DNA of 6,672 nucleotides, taken from NCBI GenBank assembly GCA_002293345.1, contig DBDB01000058.1, positions 3,204-9,875 of the forward strand, in the 5' to 3' direction. A program made the position numbers and the translations under genes. This document shows, piece by piece, positions 1-5,379 of the stretch. Each line of letters starts with the position of its first letter. Positions within the stretch are counted from its first letter, which is position 1. The stretch comes from Alistipes sp. UBA943 (lineage in GTDB: Bacteria > Bacteroidota > Bacteroidia > Bacteroidales > Rikenellaceae). Under the pieces are notes generated by a model that was not told the origin of the DNA, ran no database searches, and saw nothing but the letters and a program-made list of their open reading frames with translations.

Positions 1-1973
1 ACTGGATGGCACAGGAGCAGGAGCGTGGTATCACCATTACATCCGCCGCTACCACCGCCTTCTGGAAATACATGGATCACGAGTATCAGATGAATATCAT
101 CGACACCCCGGGACACGTCGATTTCACCGTCGAGGTGGAGCGTTCGTTGCGTGTCTTGGATGGTGCCGTGGCGACGTTCTGTGCCGTCGGTGGCGTGGAG
201 CCCCAGTCTGAAACCGTGTGGCGTCAGGCGGACAAGTACAACGTGCCGCGTATCGGTTATGTCAACAAGATGGATCGTACCGGTGCGGATTTCCTCGCCG
301 TGTGTGCGCAAGTGAAGGAGCGTCTCGGTGCCAATGCGGTGCCCGTGACGTTGCCGATCGGTCTCGAAGATAAATTCGAGGGGATCGTCGATCTCGTATA
401 CAACAAGGCGTACTACTATTACGACGATAAAACCGTGCGCGATAACTATGAGGTGCGTGAAATCCCCGATTCGATGAAAGCCGAAGCCGAGGAGTGGCGC
501 AACAAACTCATCGAGGAAGCGGCGTCGCAAGACGACGCGCTGATGGAGAAGTTCTTCGATGCGCCCGAAACGATTACTTCCGACGAACTGATCGCCGCGA
601 TTCGCAAAGCGACCATCGGTATGCAGATCGTGCCGATGATGTGCGGTTCGTCGTTCCACAACAAGGGAGTGCAGCAGCTGCTCAATAACGTGATGGCGTT
701 CCTGCCCTCACCGCTCGATGTGCCCCCCGTAGTCGGCATCAACCCCAAAACGGATCAGGAGGAGACACGTAAACCCTCCGAGGACGAACCGTTCTGCGGT
801 TTGGCGTTCAAGATCGCGACAGATCCCTTCGTGGGACGTCTCTGCTTCGTGCGTGCGTACTCCGGTAAACTCGATGCGGGTTCGTACGTGCTGAACACAC
901 GCAGCGGTAAACGCGAGCGTATCAGCCGTCTCTACCAGATGCATGCCAATAAGCAAAACCCGATCGAGAGTGTTGTGGCGGGTGATATCTGTGCCGCGGT
1001 AGGTTTCAAGGAGATGCATACCGGTGACACGTTGTGTGCCGAGAATGCTCCCATCATCCTCGAACAGATCACCTTCCCCGAGCCCGTGATCGGTCTCGCC
1101 GTGGAACCCAAAACGCAAAAAGATCTCGATAAACTCGGTATCGCGCTCGGTAAATTGGCCGAGGAGGATCCCACATTCACCGTGCATACGGATCCCGATA
1201 GCGGACAGACCGTGATCAGTGGTATGGGTGAGTTGCACCTCGATATCATTGTAGACCGTCTGCGCCGCGAGTTCGGTGTGGAGATCAATCAGGGTGCGCC
1301 CCAGGTGAACTATAAAGAGGCGATGACCAAGACCGTGCAGCACCGTGAGGTGTTCAAGAAACAGACCGGTGGCCGCGGTAAGTTTGCCGATATCATCTTC
1401 GAGATCGGACCTGCCGATGAGGATGCACCGCTCGGATTGACGTTCGTCGATGAGGTGAAGGGTGGTAACATCCCCAAAGAGTTTATTCCTGCCGTGCAGA
1501 AAGGTTTCGCCTCCGCAATGAGCAACGGTGCACTTGCCGGTTACACGATGGACTCGATGAAGGTGACACTCAAAGACGGTTCGTTCCACCCCGTCGATTC
1601 GGATCAGTTGTCGTTCGAGATCGCTGCACGTAACGGGTATCGCAATGCCGCGCCGAAAGCGGGTTCGGTCATCAAAGAGCCTATTATGTCCGTCGAGGTG
1701 GTGACGCCGGAGGAGAATATGGGTGACATTATCGGTGACTTGAACAAACGCCGCGGTCAGGTGACAGGCATGGAATCGAAAGGTAACGCCCGTGTCGTGA
1801 AGGCGAAAGTGCCGCTGTCCGAAATGTTCGGATATGTGACGGTACTCCGTACCATCTCGTCGGGTCGTGCAACATCCTCCATGGAGTTCTCGCACTTCGA
1901 GGAGGTGCCTGCAAGCATCGCTAAAGACGTAATCGAGAAGGCTTCCGGCCGTCGCAAAGGGCTGGAGGAGTAA
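1..1973 (+). CDS. fusA: Elongation factor G (5' end truncated by window edge)
   Basis: EF-G is the cytoplasmic translational GTPase that moves tRNAs and mRNA through the ribosome and, with RRF, helps recycle it. The frame is open to the left edge, and the first full codons read W-M-A-Q-E-Q-E-R-G. The ATG at base 6 is therefore internal; by comparison with E. coli EF-G about 50 residues are missing, including the P-loop (G1). Counting that Met as 1, the switch I motif RGITIT is at 7-12, DTPGH (G3) at 33-37, NKMD (G4) at 87-90 and the G5-type CGSSF near 213-217. Domain II follows (about 263-350), then domain III with SGMGELHLDI, then domain IV, whose tip SFHPVDSDQLSF keeps the His equivalent to E. 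coli H583 (residue 528). Domain V starts near EPIM (558) and contains PEENMGDIIGDLNKRRG. The whole protein would be about 705 residues, normal for the family. No frameshift is seen. It sits directly upstream of rpsJ with no tuf gene between, as in Bacteroidota. Confidence 0.98.
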   Translation, partial: WMAQEQERGITITSAATTAFWKYMDHEYQMNIIDTPGHVDFTVEVERSLRVLDGAVATFCAVGGVEPQSETVWRQADKYNVPRIGYVNKMDRTGADFLAVCAQVKERLGANAVPVTLPIGLEDKFEGIVDLVYNKAYYYYDDKTVRDNYEVREIPDSMKAEAEEWRNKLIEEAASQDDALMEKFFDAPETITSDELIAAIRKATIGMQIVPMMCGSSFHNKGVQQLLNNVMAFLPSPLDVPPVVGINPKTDQEETRKPSEDEPFCGLAFKIATDPFVGRLCFVRAYSGKLDAGSYVLNTRSGKRERISRLYQMHANKQNPIESVVAGDICAAVGFKEMHTGDTLCAENAPIILEQITFPEPVIGLAVEPKTQKDLDKLGIALGKLAEEDPTFTVHTDPDSGQTVISGMGELHLDIIVDRLRREFGVEINQGAPQVNYKEAMTKTVQHREVFKKQTGGRGKFADIIFEIGPADEDAPLGLTFVDEVKGGNIPKEFIPAVQKGFASAMSNGALAGYTMDSMKVTLKDGSFHPVDSDQLSFEIAARNGYRNAAPKAGSVIKEPIMSVEVVTPEENMGDIIGDLNKRRGQVTGMESKGNARVVKAKVPLSEMFGYVTVLRTISSGRATSSMEFSHFEEVPASIAKDVIEKASGRRKGLEE

Positions 1974-2039
1974 GAGGGGCCAGTGCGGATGTTGGCGGAG
2001 CGAAGCGGAGATACAGACGCTGCGGCCTGTGGCAGACAA
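1974..2039 (+). repeat. Intergenic repeat copy 1 (fusA-rpsJ gap), structured G-rich element
   Basis: This element begins at the first base after the fusA stop codon and fills the first 66 nt of the 107-nt gap. It matches a second copy after rpsJ (2390-2457). Shared blocks, in order, are GAGGGG-Y-CAGTGCGG, GTTGGCG, a GCGWAGC centre, ACGCTGCG-R-CC and AGACAA. A hand alignment gives about 52 of 66 positions identical with a 2-nt length difference. The ends can pair: GGGCC (1977-1981) with GGCCT (2024-2028), the outermost pair being G-U, and inside that GCG with CGC. I do not recognise it as a named repeat family. It could be a mobile palindromic unit, a regulatory RNA element or an mRNA processing site. 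No uridine tract follows, so it does not look like an intrinsic terminator. Confidence 0.7.
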
Positions 2040-2041
2040 GA

Positions 2042-2080
2042 GGGGCGGATATAGTTGTAAGAAAAAAGAGACTAAACGAT
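2042..2080 (+). promoter_or_regulatory. A-rich translation leader of rpsJ, no Shine-Dalgarno
   Basis: Between the repeat and the rpsJ ATG the sequence changes from G-rich to A-rich. It contains GTAAGAAAAA at 2057-2066 and TAAAC just before the start. The purine run GAAAAAAGAG lies 10-20 nt upstream of the ATG, but nothing resembles AGGAGG at the right spacing. The same GTAAGAAAAA word occurs before rplV (5360-5369). Bacteroidota are known to start most genes without Shine-Dalgarno pairing and to favour A-rich upstream sequence, so I read this as the initiation region. A dedicated promoter here is not supported. Confidence 0.5.
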
Positions 2081-2386
2081 ATGAGTCAAAAAATTAGAAT
2101 CAAATTAAAGTCGTTCGATCACAACCTGGTCGACAACTCGGCGGAGAAGATCGTTAAAACGGTCAAAAGTTCGGGTGCCGTAGTCAGTGGGCCAGTGCCC
2201 CTGCCCACACGCAAACAGATTTTTACCGTTAACCGTTCGACTTTCGTCAACAAAAAAGCCCGTGAGCAGTTCCAGCTCTGCACCTTCAAGCGCATTCTGG
2301 ATATCTACTCATCGACACCCAAAACCATCGACGCACTGATGAAGTTGGAACTTCCCTCGGGGGTTGAGGTGGAAATCAAAGTCTGA
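2081..2386 (+). CDS. rpsJ: 30S ribosomal protein S10 (uS10)
   Basis: S10 is a 30S head protein and, in E. coli, also the NusB partner in transcription antitermination and the NusG contact that couples transcription to translation. The 101-residue product opens MSQKIRIKLKSFDHNLVD and carries the GPVPLPTRKQIFTVNRS segment, which in the folded protein is the extended loop reaching into the 16S rRNA core. It ends in the LELPSGVEVEIKV strand typical of Bacteroidota S10. Length is normal (E. coli has 103). The start at 2081 is fixed by the conserved MSQKI terminus. The gene is set apart from its neighbours by 107 nt upstream and 102 nt downstream, each gap holding one copy of the same repeat. In E. 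coli rpsJ heads the S10 operon; here it follows fusA directly. Confidence 0.98.
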   Translation: MSQKIRIKLKSFDHNLVDNSAEKIVKTVKSSGAVVSGPVPLPTRKQIFTVNRSTFVNKKAREQFQLCTFKRILDIYSSTPKTIDALMKLELPSGVEVEIKV

Positions 2387-2389
2387 TCC

Positions 2390-2457
2390 GAGGGGTCAGT
2401 GCGGGGGTTGGCGAGGGCGTAGCCCGAGGTACCAACGCTGCGACCCGAGGAAGACAA
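2390..2457 (+). repeat. Intergenic repeat copy 2 (rpsJ-rplC gap), best-folded copy
   Basis: This is the second copy of the element after fusA, starting 3 nt past the rpsJ TGA and 68 nt long. It folds better than copy 1. An outer stem pairs GGGTC (2393-2397) with GACCC (2442-2446), a middle stem pairs GTTGG (2407-2411) with CCAAC (2432-2436), and an inner hairpin GGGC-GTA-GCCC sits at 2415-2425. At the outer stem, copy 1 has C opposite G where copy 2 has T opposite A, so the pairing is kept although both bases changed. No T-run follows the hairpin, so intrinsic termination is unlikely, as expected inside an essential operon. The function is unknown. Confidence 0.7.
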
Positions 2458-2488
2458 CGAATAAGAAACAGTAACAAAGTAGACTATC
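2458..2488 (+). promoter_or_regulatory. A-rich translation leader of rplC, no Shine-Dalgarno
   Basis: This is a 31-nt A-rich stretch between the repeat and the rplC ATG. It contains AGAAACAG at 2464-2471, an 8-mer that also occurs in the rplW leader (3893-3900). No Shine-Dalgarno-like motif is present. By position and composition it is the initiation region of rplC; this is inference from comparison with the other leaders in the window. Confidence 0.45.
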
Positions 2489-3103
2489 ATGTCAGGAATA
2501 ATTGGAAAAAAAATCGGAATGACTTCCGTGTACAGTGCCGAGGGTAAAAATATACCATGCACTGTCATCGAGGCAGGGCCGTGTGTAGTTACGCAAATCC
2601 GTACCGTCGAGAAGGATACTTACGACGCCGTGCAGCTTGCCTATGACGAAACAACCGAAAAACACGCCACCCGCAGCCTCCTCGGCCACTTCAAAAAGGC
2701 CGGTACGACACCCAAACGCAAACTCGTCGAGTTCGACGAAATGCCCGAACTCAATCTCGGTGACACCGTGACCGTGGATATGTTCACCGAGGAGGACTGG
2801 GTCGATGTGTCCGGTATCTCGAAGGGCCATGGTTTTCAGGGTGTGGTGAAACGCCACGGTTTCGGCGGTGTCGGTGGGCAAACACACGGTCAGCATAACC
2901 GTGCCCGTAAACCGGGTTCGCTCGGTGCATCGTCATACCCCTCGCGCGTCTTCAAAGGCAAACGCCTCCCGGGACGCATGGGTGGTGACCAGGTCAAAGT
3001 GACCAACCTCAAAGTATTAAAAGTGATTCCCGAAAATAACCTTATCCTCGTGAAAGGTTCTGTGCCGGGGGCCAAAGGTGCTTATCTAACAATCGAGAAA
3101 TAA
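2489..3103 (+). CDS. rplC: 50S ribosomal protein L3 (uL3)
   Basis: L3 is one of the earliest proteins to assemble on 23S rRNA, and its long loop reaches the peptidyl transferase centre. The 204-residue product starts MSGIIGKKIGMTSVYS. It has the signature segment SKGHGFQGVVKRHGFGG (111-127), then THGQHNRARKPGSLGAS and VFKGKRLPGRMGGDQV (154-169), the loop nearest the active site. It ends in the NLILVKGSVPGAKG strand. Length is normal (E. coli has 209). At the Gln that PrmB methylates in E. coli L3 (Q150, in GQMG), this protein has Arg163 in GRMG, so that modification cannot occur here. The start is supported by the conserved GIIGKKIGMT terminus. The stop is separated from the rplD ATG by a single base, implying coupled translation. 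Confidence 0.98.
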   Translation: MSGIIGKKIGMTSVYSAEGKNIPCTVIEAGPCVVTQIRTVEKDTYDAVQLAYDETTEKHATRSLLGHFKKAGTTPKRKLVEFDEMPELNLGDTVTVDMFTEEDWVDVSGISKGHGFQGVVKRHGFGGVGGQTHGQHNRARKPGSLGASSYPSRVFKGKRLPGRMGGDQVKVTNLKVLKVIPENNLILVKGSVPGAKGAYLTIEK

Positions 3104-3104
3104 C

Positions 3105-3731
3105 ATGGAATTAGCTGTATTAAACACCCAGGGTAAAGATACGGGCCGCAAAGTGACGCTTTCGGAAGCCGTGTTCGGCGTAGAGGCTAATGACCACGCT
3201 ATCTACCTCGACGTCAAACAGTACCTCGCTGACCAACGTCAGGGTACACACAAATCCAAACAACGCAACGAGATCTCAGGGTCGACCCGCAAACTGAAAC
3301 GCCAGAAAGGTACCGGCGGTGCACGTGCGGGCAGCATCAAGAACCCGTTGTTCCGTGGCGGCGGCCGTGTGTTCGGTCCCGTGCCGCGCGACTACTCCTT
3401 CAAGCTCAACAAGAAGCTCAAACAGCTCGCACGTCGCAGCGCTCTCACGTACAAAGCGCAAGCCGGAGCGATCCAGATCTTGGAAAACGTCACTCTCGAC
3501 GCTCCCAAGACAAAGCAGATCGTGGCACTTGCCGAGGCATTGAAGGTGGCGGATAAGAAAGTATTGTTGGTGTTGCCACAAGGCAACGTAAACCTCCAAC
3601 TCTCCTGCCGCAACCTCCCGTACGTGAAAACGATCCTCGCGGAGAACCTCAACACCTATGAACTGATGAATGCTTCGGCACTCGTCATGGTAGAAGGGGC
3701 CGAGAATGTGCTGAACACCCTGCTCGCCTAA
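3105..3731 (+). CDS. rplD: 50S ribosomal protein L4 (uL4)
   Basis: L4 is an early 23S rRNA binder whose extended loop forms part of the exit tunnel constriction with L22. In E. coli it also represses its own operon. The 208-residue product has the conserved loop LKRQKGTGGARAGSIKNPLF followed by RGGGRVFGPVPRDYSFKLNKK (residues 64-104). The Lys of the QKGTG motif is the region where macrolide-resistance changes arise in E. coli (K63); it looks wild type. The globular part ends with the NLNTYELMNASALVMVEGA segment. Length is normal (E. coli has 201). Translation starts one base after the rplC stop. A 174-nt gap with G-rich tandem repeats follows the stop, the longest gap in the window. Whether L4 regulates this operon here cannot be told from the sequence. 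Confidence 0.98.
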   Translation: MELAVLNTQGKDTGRKVTLSEAVFGVEANDHAIYLDVKQYLADQRQGTHKSKQRNEISGSTRKLKRQKGTGGARAGSIKNPLFRGGGRVFGPVPRDYSFKLNKKLKQLARRSALTYKAQAGAIQILENVTLDAPKTKQIVALAEALKVADKKVLLVLPQGNVNLQLSCRNLPYVKTILAENLNTYELMNASALVMVEGAENVLNTLLA

Positions 3732-3747
3732 GGCGCCGGGGGACCCA

Positions 3748-3804
3748 GGGAGGGCCAGAACTAAGGGAGGGCCAGACTAAGGGAGGGCCAGACTAAGGGG
3801 GAGG
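3748..3804 (+). repeat. G-rich tandem repeat of a 16-17-nt unit in the rplD-rplW gap
   Basis: Three head-to-tail units are seen: a 17-nt version GGGAGGGCCAGAACTAA (3748-3764) and two identical 16-nt units GGGAGGGCCAGACTAA (3765-3780 and 3781-3796), followed by a partial unit GGGGGAGG (3797-3804). The first unit differs only by one extra A. The near-perfect identity of the units suggests recent slippage expansion. Each unit carries two GGG runs and a TAA in a CTAAGG context, like the rplD stop itself (CCTAAGG at 3727-3733). The copy number is likely to vary between strains. Confidence 0.85.
3765..3787 (+). other. Potential G-quadruplex on the mRNA-like strand
   Basis: Four GGG runs lie at 3765-3767, 3769-3771, 3781-3783 and 3785-3787, with loops of 1, 9 and 1 nt. 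More G runs follow at 3797-3801 and 3809-3813, so several alternative sets are possible. Because the G-rich strand is the coding strand, the structure could form in the mRNA between rplD and rplW. That it forms in the cell is inference. Confidence 0.5.
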
Positions 3805-3878
3805 CTGAGGGGGCTGCTGAGAGAGGGGCCGGAGAGGCTGAGTTGGAGAAAAGAACGAAATGAAGGGCGGAGGGCCAC

Positions 3879-3905
3879 AATTTTAGAATTTTAGAAACAG
3901 AAACG
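3879..3905 (+). promoter_or_regulatory. AT-rich translation leader of rplW with an 8-nt tandem duplication
   Basis: The G-rich gap switches abruptly to AT-rich DNA here. AATTTTAG is repeated head to tail at 3879-3886 and 3887-3894, and AGAAACAG (3893-3900) is shared with the rplC leader. No Shine-Dalgarno motif precedes the rplW ATG. An eight-codon reading frame (3860-3886, MKGGGPQF) ends in the first AATTTTAG; it is probably chance. No Bacteroidota promoter pair (TTTG and TAnnTTTG) is evident. Confidence 0.45.
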
Positions 3906-4196
3906 ATGGAAATTATTATTAAGCCTATTTTAACCGAGAAAATGACCGTTCAGGGCGATAAACTGAATCGGTACGGTTTCATCGTCGATCTGGAGGCTAA
4001 CAAAATCCAGATACGAAAAGCGGTTGAGCAAATGTACAATGTCGTCGTGACCGATGTCAACACGATCAACTACATGGGGAAACTCAAAAGCCGTTACACC
4101 AAAGCAGGACTCCTCGAGGGCCGTGCCAATAACTTCAAGAAGGCGATCGTCACCTTGAAGGATGGAGATAAGATTGATTTTTACGGTAATATTTAA
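3906..4196 (+). CDS. rplW: 50S ribosomal protein L23 (uL23)
   Basis: L23 sits at the mouth of the polypeptide exit tunnel and is the docking site for trigger factor and the signal recognition particle. The 96-residue product begins MEIIIKPILTEKM, the usual uL23 opening with the P-x-x-T-E-K motif. It continues with NRYGFIVDLEANKIQIRKAVEQMYNVVVTDVNT, the family core in which helix 1 and strand 2 meet 23S rRNA. It then has the basic segment YTKAGLLEGRANNFKKAIVTL and ends DGDKIDFYGNI. Length is normal (about 95-100). The start is fixed by the conserved N-terminus. A long repeat-bearing gap precedes it, while rplB starts only 5 nt after its stop, so rplW heads a tight rplW-rplB-rpsS block. Confidence 0.97.
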   Translation: MEIIIKPILTEKMTVQGDKLNRYGFIVDLEANKIQIRKAVEQMYNVVVTDVNTINYMGKLKSRYTKAGLLEGRANNFKKAIVTLKDGDKIDFYGNI

Positions 4197-4201
4197 ACGT
4201 C

Positions 4202-5026
4202 ATGGCAGTAAAAAAGTTCAAACCGGTAACGCCCGGTACAAGACATAAGGTTGGCGGCATGTTCGACGATATCACTACCTCGACGCCCGAAAAATCGCTC
4301 CTCCAACCCAAGAAAAGCTCAGGCGGTCGCAACCAACAAGGTAAAATGACCGTGCGATACATCGGTGGCGGACATAAACAAATGTACCGTATCGTCGATT
4401 TCAAACGCAACAAGGACAACATGCCTGCAACGGTTAAAACGATCGAGTACGATCCCAACCGTACGGCGCGTATCGCATTGGTGACATATACAGATGGCGA
4501 AAAACGCTATATATTGTGCCCCAACGGACTCCAGGTGGGTCAGACGGTGGTGAGTGGTCCCGGAGTCGCTCCCGAGGTCGGTAACACGTTGCTCCTCAGC
4601 GAGATTCCGCTCGGTACCGTGGTGCACGCGATCGAACTCTATCCCGGTCAGGGTGCCGCTATGGCTCGTTCCGCGGGTTCGTACGCCCAGCTCCTCGCTC
4701 GTGAAGGTAAATTCGCGATCCTCAAACTGCCGTCGGGTGAGACCCGCATGGTGTTGGTTACATGCCGCGCCACGGTGGGTGTCGTGTCGAACGTCGATCA
4801 CAGCCTCGAACGCAGCGGTAAGGCCGGTCGCGAACGTTGGCTCGGCCGTCGTCCGCGCAACCGTGGTGTCGTGATGAACCCCGTCGATCACCCGATGGGT
4901 GGTGGTGAAGGTCGTGCTTCCGGTGGTCATCCCAGATCGCGCAAGGGTCTGTTGGCGAAGGGTTACAAAACCCGTAACCCGAAGAAGACCACTTCAAAGT
5001 TCATTATTTCTAAACGTAAAAAGTAA
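4202..5026 (+). CDS. rplB: 50S ribosomal protein L2 (uL2)
   Basis: L2 is a primary 23S rRNA-binding protein needed for subunit joining and for peptidyl transferase activity. The 274-residue product shows MAVKKFKPVTPGTRH, the SGGRNQQGKMTVRYIGGGHK motif, the YRIVDFKRNKD segment and EYDPNRTARIALV. It also has the central RNA-binding fold with QLLAREGKFAILKLPSGE, and the C-terminal MNPVDHPMGGGEGRASGGHP. His230 (H229 in the E. coli numbering without Met), implicated in peptidyl transfer, is present. The second His of the E. coli motif HPHGGG is Met232 here, which I recall as usual for Bacteroidota. A basic tail KTRNPKKTTSKF...KRKK ends the protein. Length is normal (E. coli has 273). It is 5 nt after rplW and 6 nt before rpsS, consistent with co-translation. 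Confidence 0.98.
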   Translation: MAVKKFKPVTPGTRHKVGGMFDDITTSTPEKSLLQPKKSSGGRNQQGKMTVRYIGGGHKQMYRIVDFKRNKDNMPATVKTIEYDPNRTARIALVTYTDGEKRYILCPNGLQVGQTVVSGPGVAPEVGNTLLLSEIPLGTVVHAIELYPGQGAAMARSAGSYAQLLAREGKFAILKLPSGETRMVLVTCRATVGVVSNVDHSLERSGKAGRERWLGRRPRNRGVVMNPVDHPMGGGEGRASGGHPRSRKGLLAKGYKTRNPKKTTSKFIISKRKK

Positions 5027-5032
5027 TCATAT

Positions 5033-5299
5033 ATGAGCCGTTCACTCAAAAAAGGACCTTTTATCGATCCGAAACTCGAATCGAAGGTGCTCGCACAAGC
5101 CGAAGGTAAAAAGGCCGTTGTCAAAACATGGTCCAGGGCCAGTATGATTTCTCCCGACTTCGTGGGACAAACCATCGGTGTGCACAACGGAAATAAATTT
5201 ATCCCCGTGTATGTTACCGAGAATATGGTCGGTCACAAATTGGGCGAGTTCGCCCCCACACGTAACTTCCGCGGTCACGCAGGGAATAAGAAAAAATAA
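5033..5299 (+). CDS. rpsS: 30S ribosomal protein S19 (uS19)
   Basis: S19 lies in the 30S head, forms a pair with S13 and contacts A-site tRNA and the 50S bridge. The 88-residue product has the family signature throughout. It begins MSRSLKKGPFID, then KTWSRASMISPDFVGQTIGVHNG, then YVTENMVGHKLGEFAPTRNFRGH (residues 60-82), and ends in basic NKKK. Length is normal (E. coli has 92). The start at 5033 is fixed by the conserved SRSLKKGPF. It follows rplB by 6 nt and ends with TAA directly joined to GGGGCCGGA, the G-rich word that recurs in the gaps of this window. Confidence 0.98.
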   Translation: MSRSLKKGPFIDPKLESKVLAQAEGKKAVVKTWSRASMISPDFVGQTIGVHNGNKFIPVYVTENMVGHKLGEFAPTRNFRGHAGNKKK

Positions 5300-5349
5300 G
5301 GGGCCGGACGGGCCGAAGCTGGGACCGGGGATTGAAAGGCGGGGCCGGA
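5300..5349 (+). other. G-rich post-stop segment of the rpsS-rplV gap
   Basis: This is the first 50 nt of the 80-nt gap. GGGGCCGGA occurs at both ends (5300-5308 and 5341-5349), with the variant GGGACCGGGGA between (5321-5331). GGCC at 5302-5305 could pair with GGCC at 5311-5314 in a small hairpin, but there is no T-run. The sequence does not align with the repeat of the first two gaps beyond the GGGGCC core. No open reading frame of note is present. Confidence 0.5.
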
Positions 5350-5379
5350 TAATAGAGATGTAAGAAAAACAAGTAAACA
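5350..5379 (+). promoter_or_regulatory. A-rich translation leader of rplV, no Shine-Dalgarno
   Basis: This is an A-rich stretch with GTAAGAAAAA at 5360-5369 and TAAAC ending 2 nt before the ATG. Both words are shared with the rpsJ leader, though the distance from the first word to the ATG is 4 nt shorter here. No AGGAGG-like motif is seen. It is read as the rplV initiation region by analogy with the other leaders. Confidence 0.45.

Noticed and set aside
6..8. ATG at base 6 as the true fusA start
   Set aside because: The frame is open to the window edge and this Met lies in the conserved D-W-M-x-Q-E-Q-E-R-G-I-T segment, about 50 residues into EF-G, so it is internal.
708..2039. Long (443-codon) open frame on the minus strand opposite fusA
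   Set aside because: It lies fully antisense to a clear EF-G gene and its product, rich in His, Thr and Arg, resembles no family I know. GC-biased codon use in fusA removes stops from the opposite strand.
2050..2057. TATAGTTG as a Bacteroidota -7 box (TAnnTTTG) for rpsJ
   Set aside because: One mismatch to the consensus and no TTTG at the expected upstream distance; such matches are common by chance.
2189..2200. Palindrome GGGCCAGTGCCC inside rpsJ, sharing GGGCCAGTGC with the repeat at 1977-1986
   Set aside because: It encodes the conserved S10 segment S-G-P-V-P, so protein constraint explains it; the rest of the repeat is absent.
2415..2425. GGGC-GTA-GCCC hairpin as an intrinsic terminator
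   Set aside because: Short stem, no T-run after it, and position inside an essential co-directional operon.
3748..3804. Tandem units as a small CRISPR array
   Set aside because: Units are directly adjacent with no spacers and are only 16-17 nt; no cas genes are present.
4319..4930. 203-codon minus-strand frame opposite rplB
   Set aside because: Same composition effect as over fusA; the + strand is unmistakable L2.
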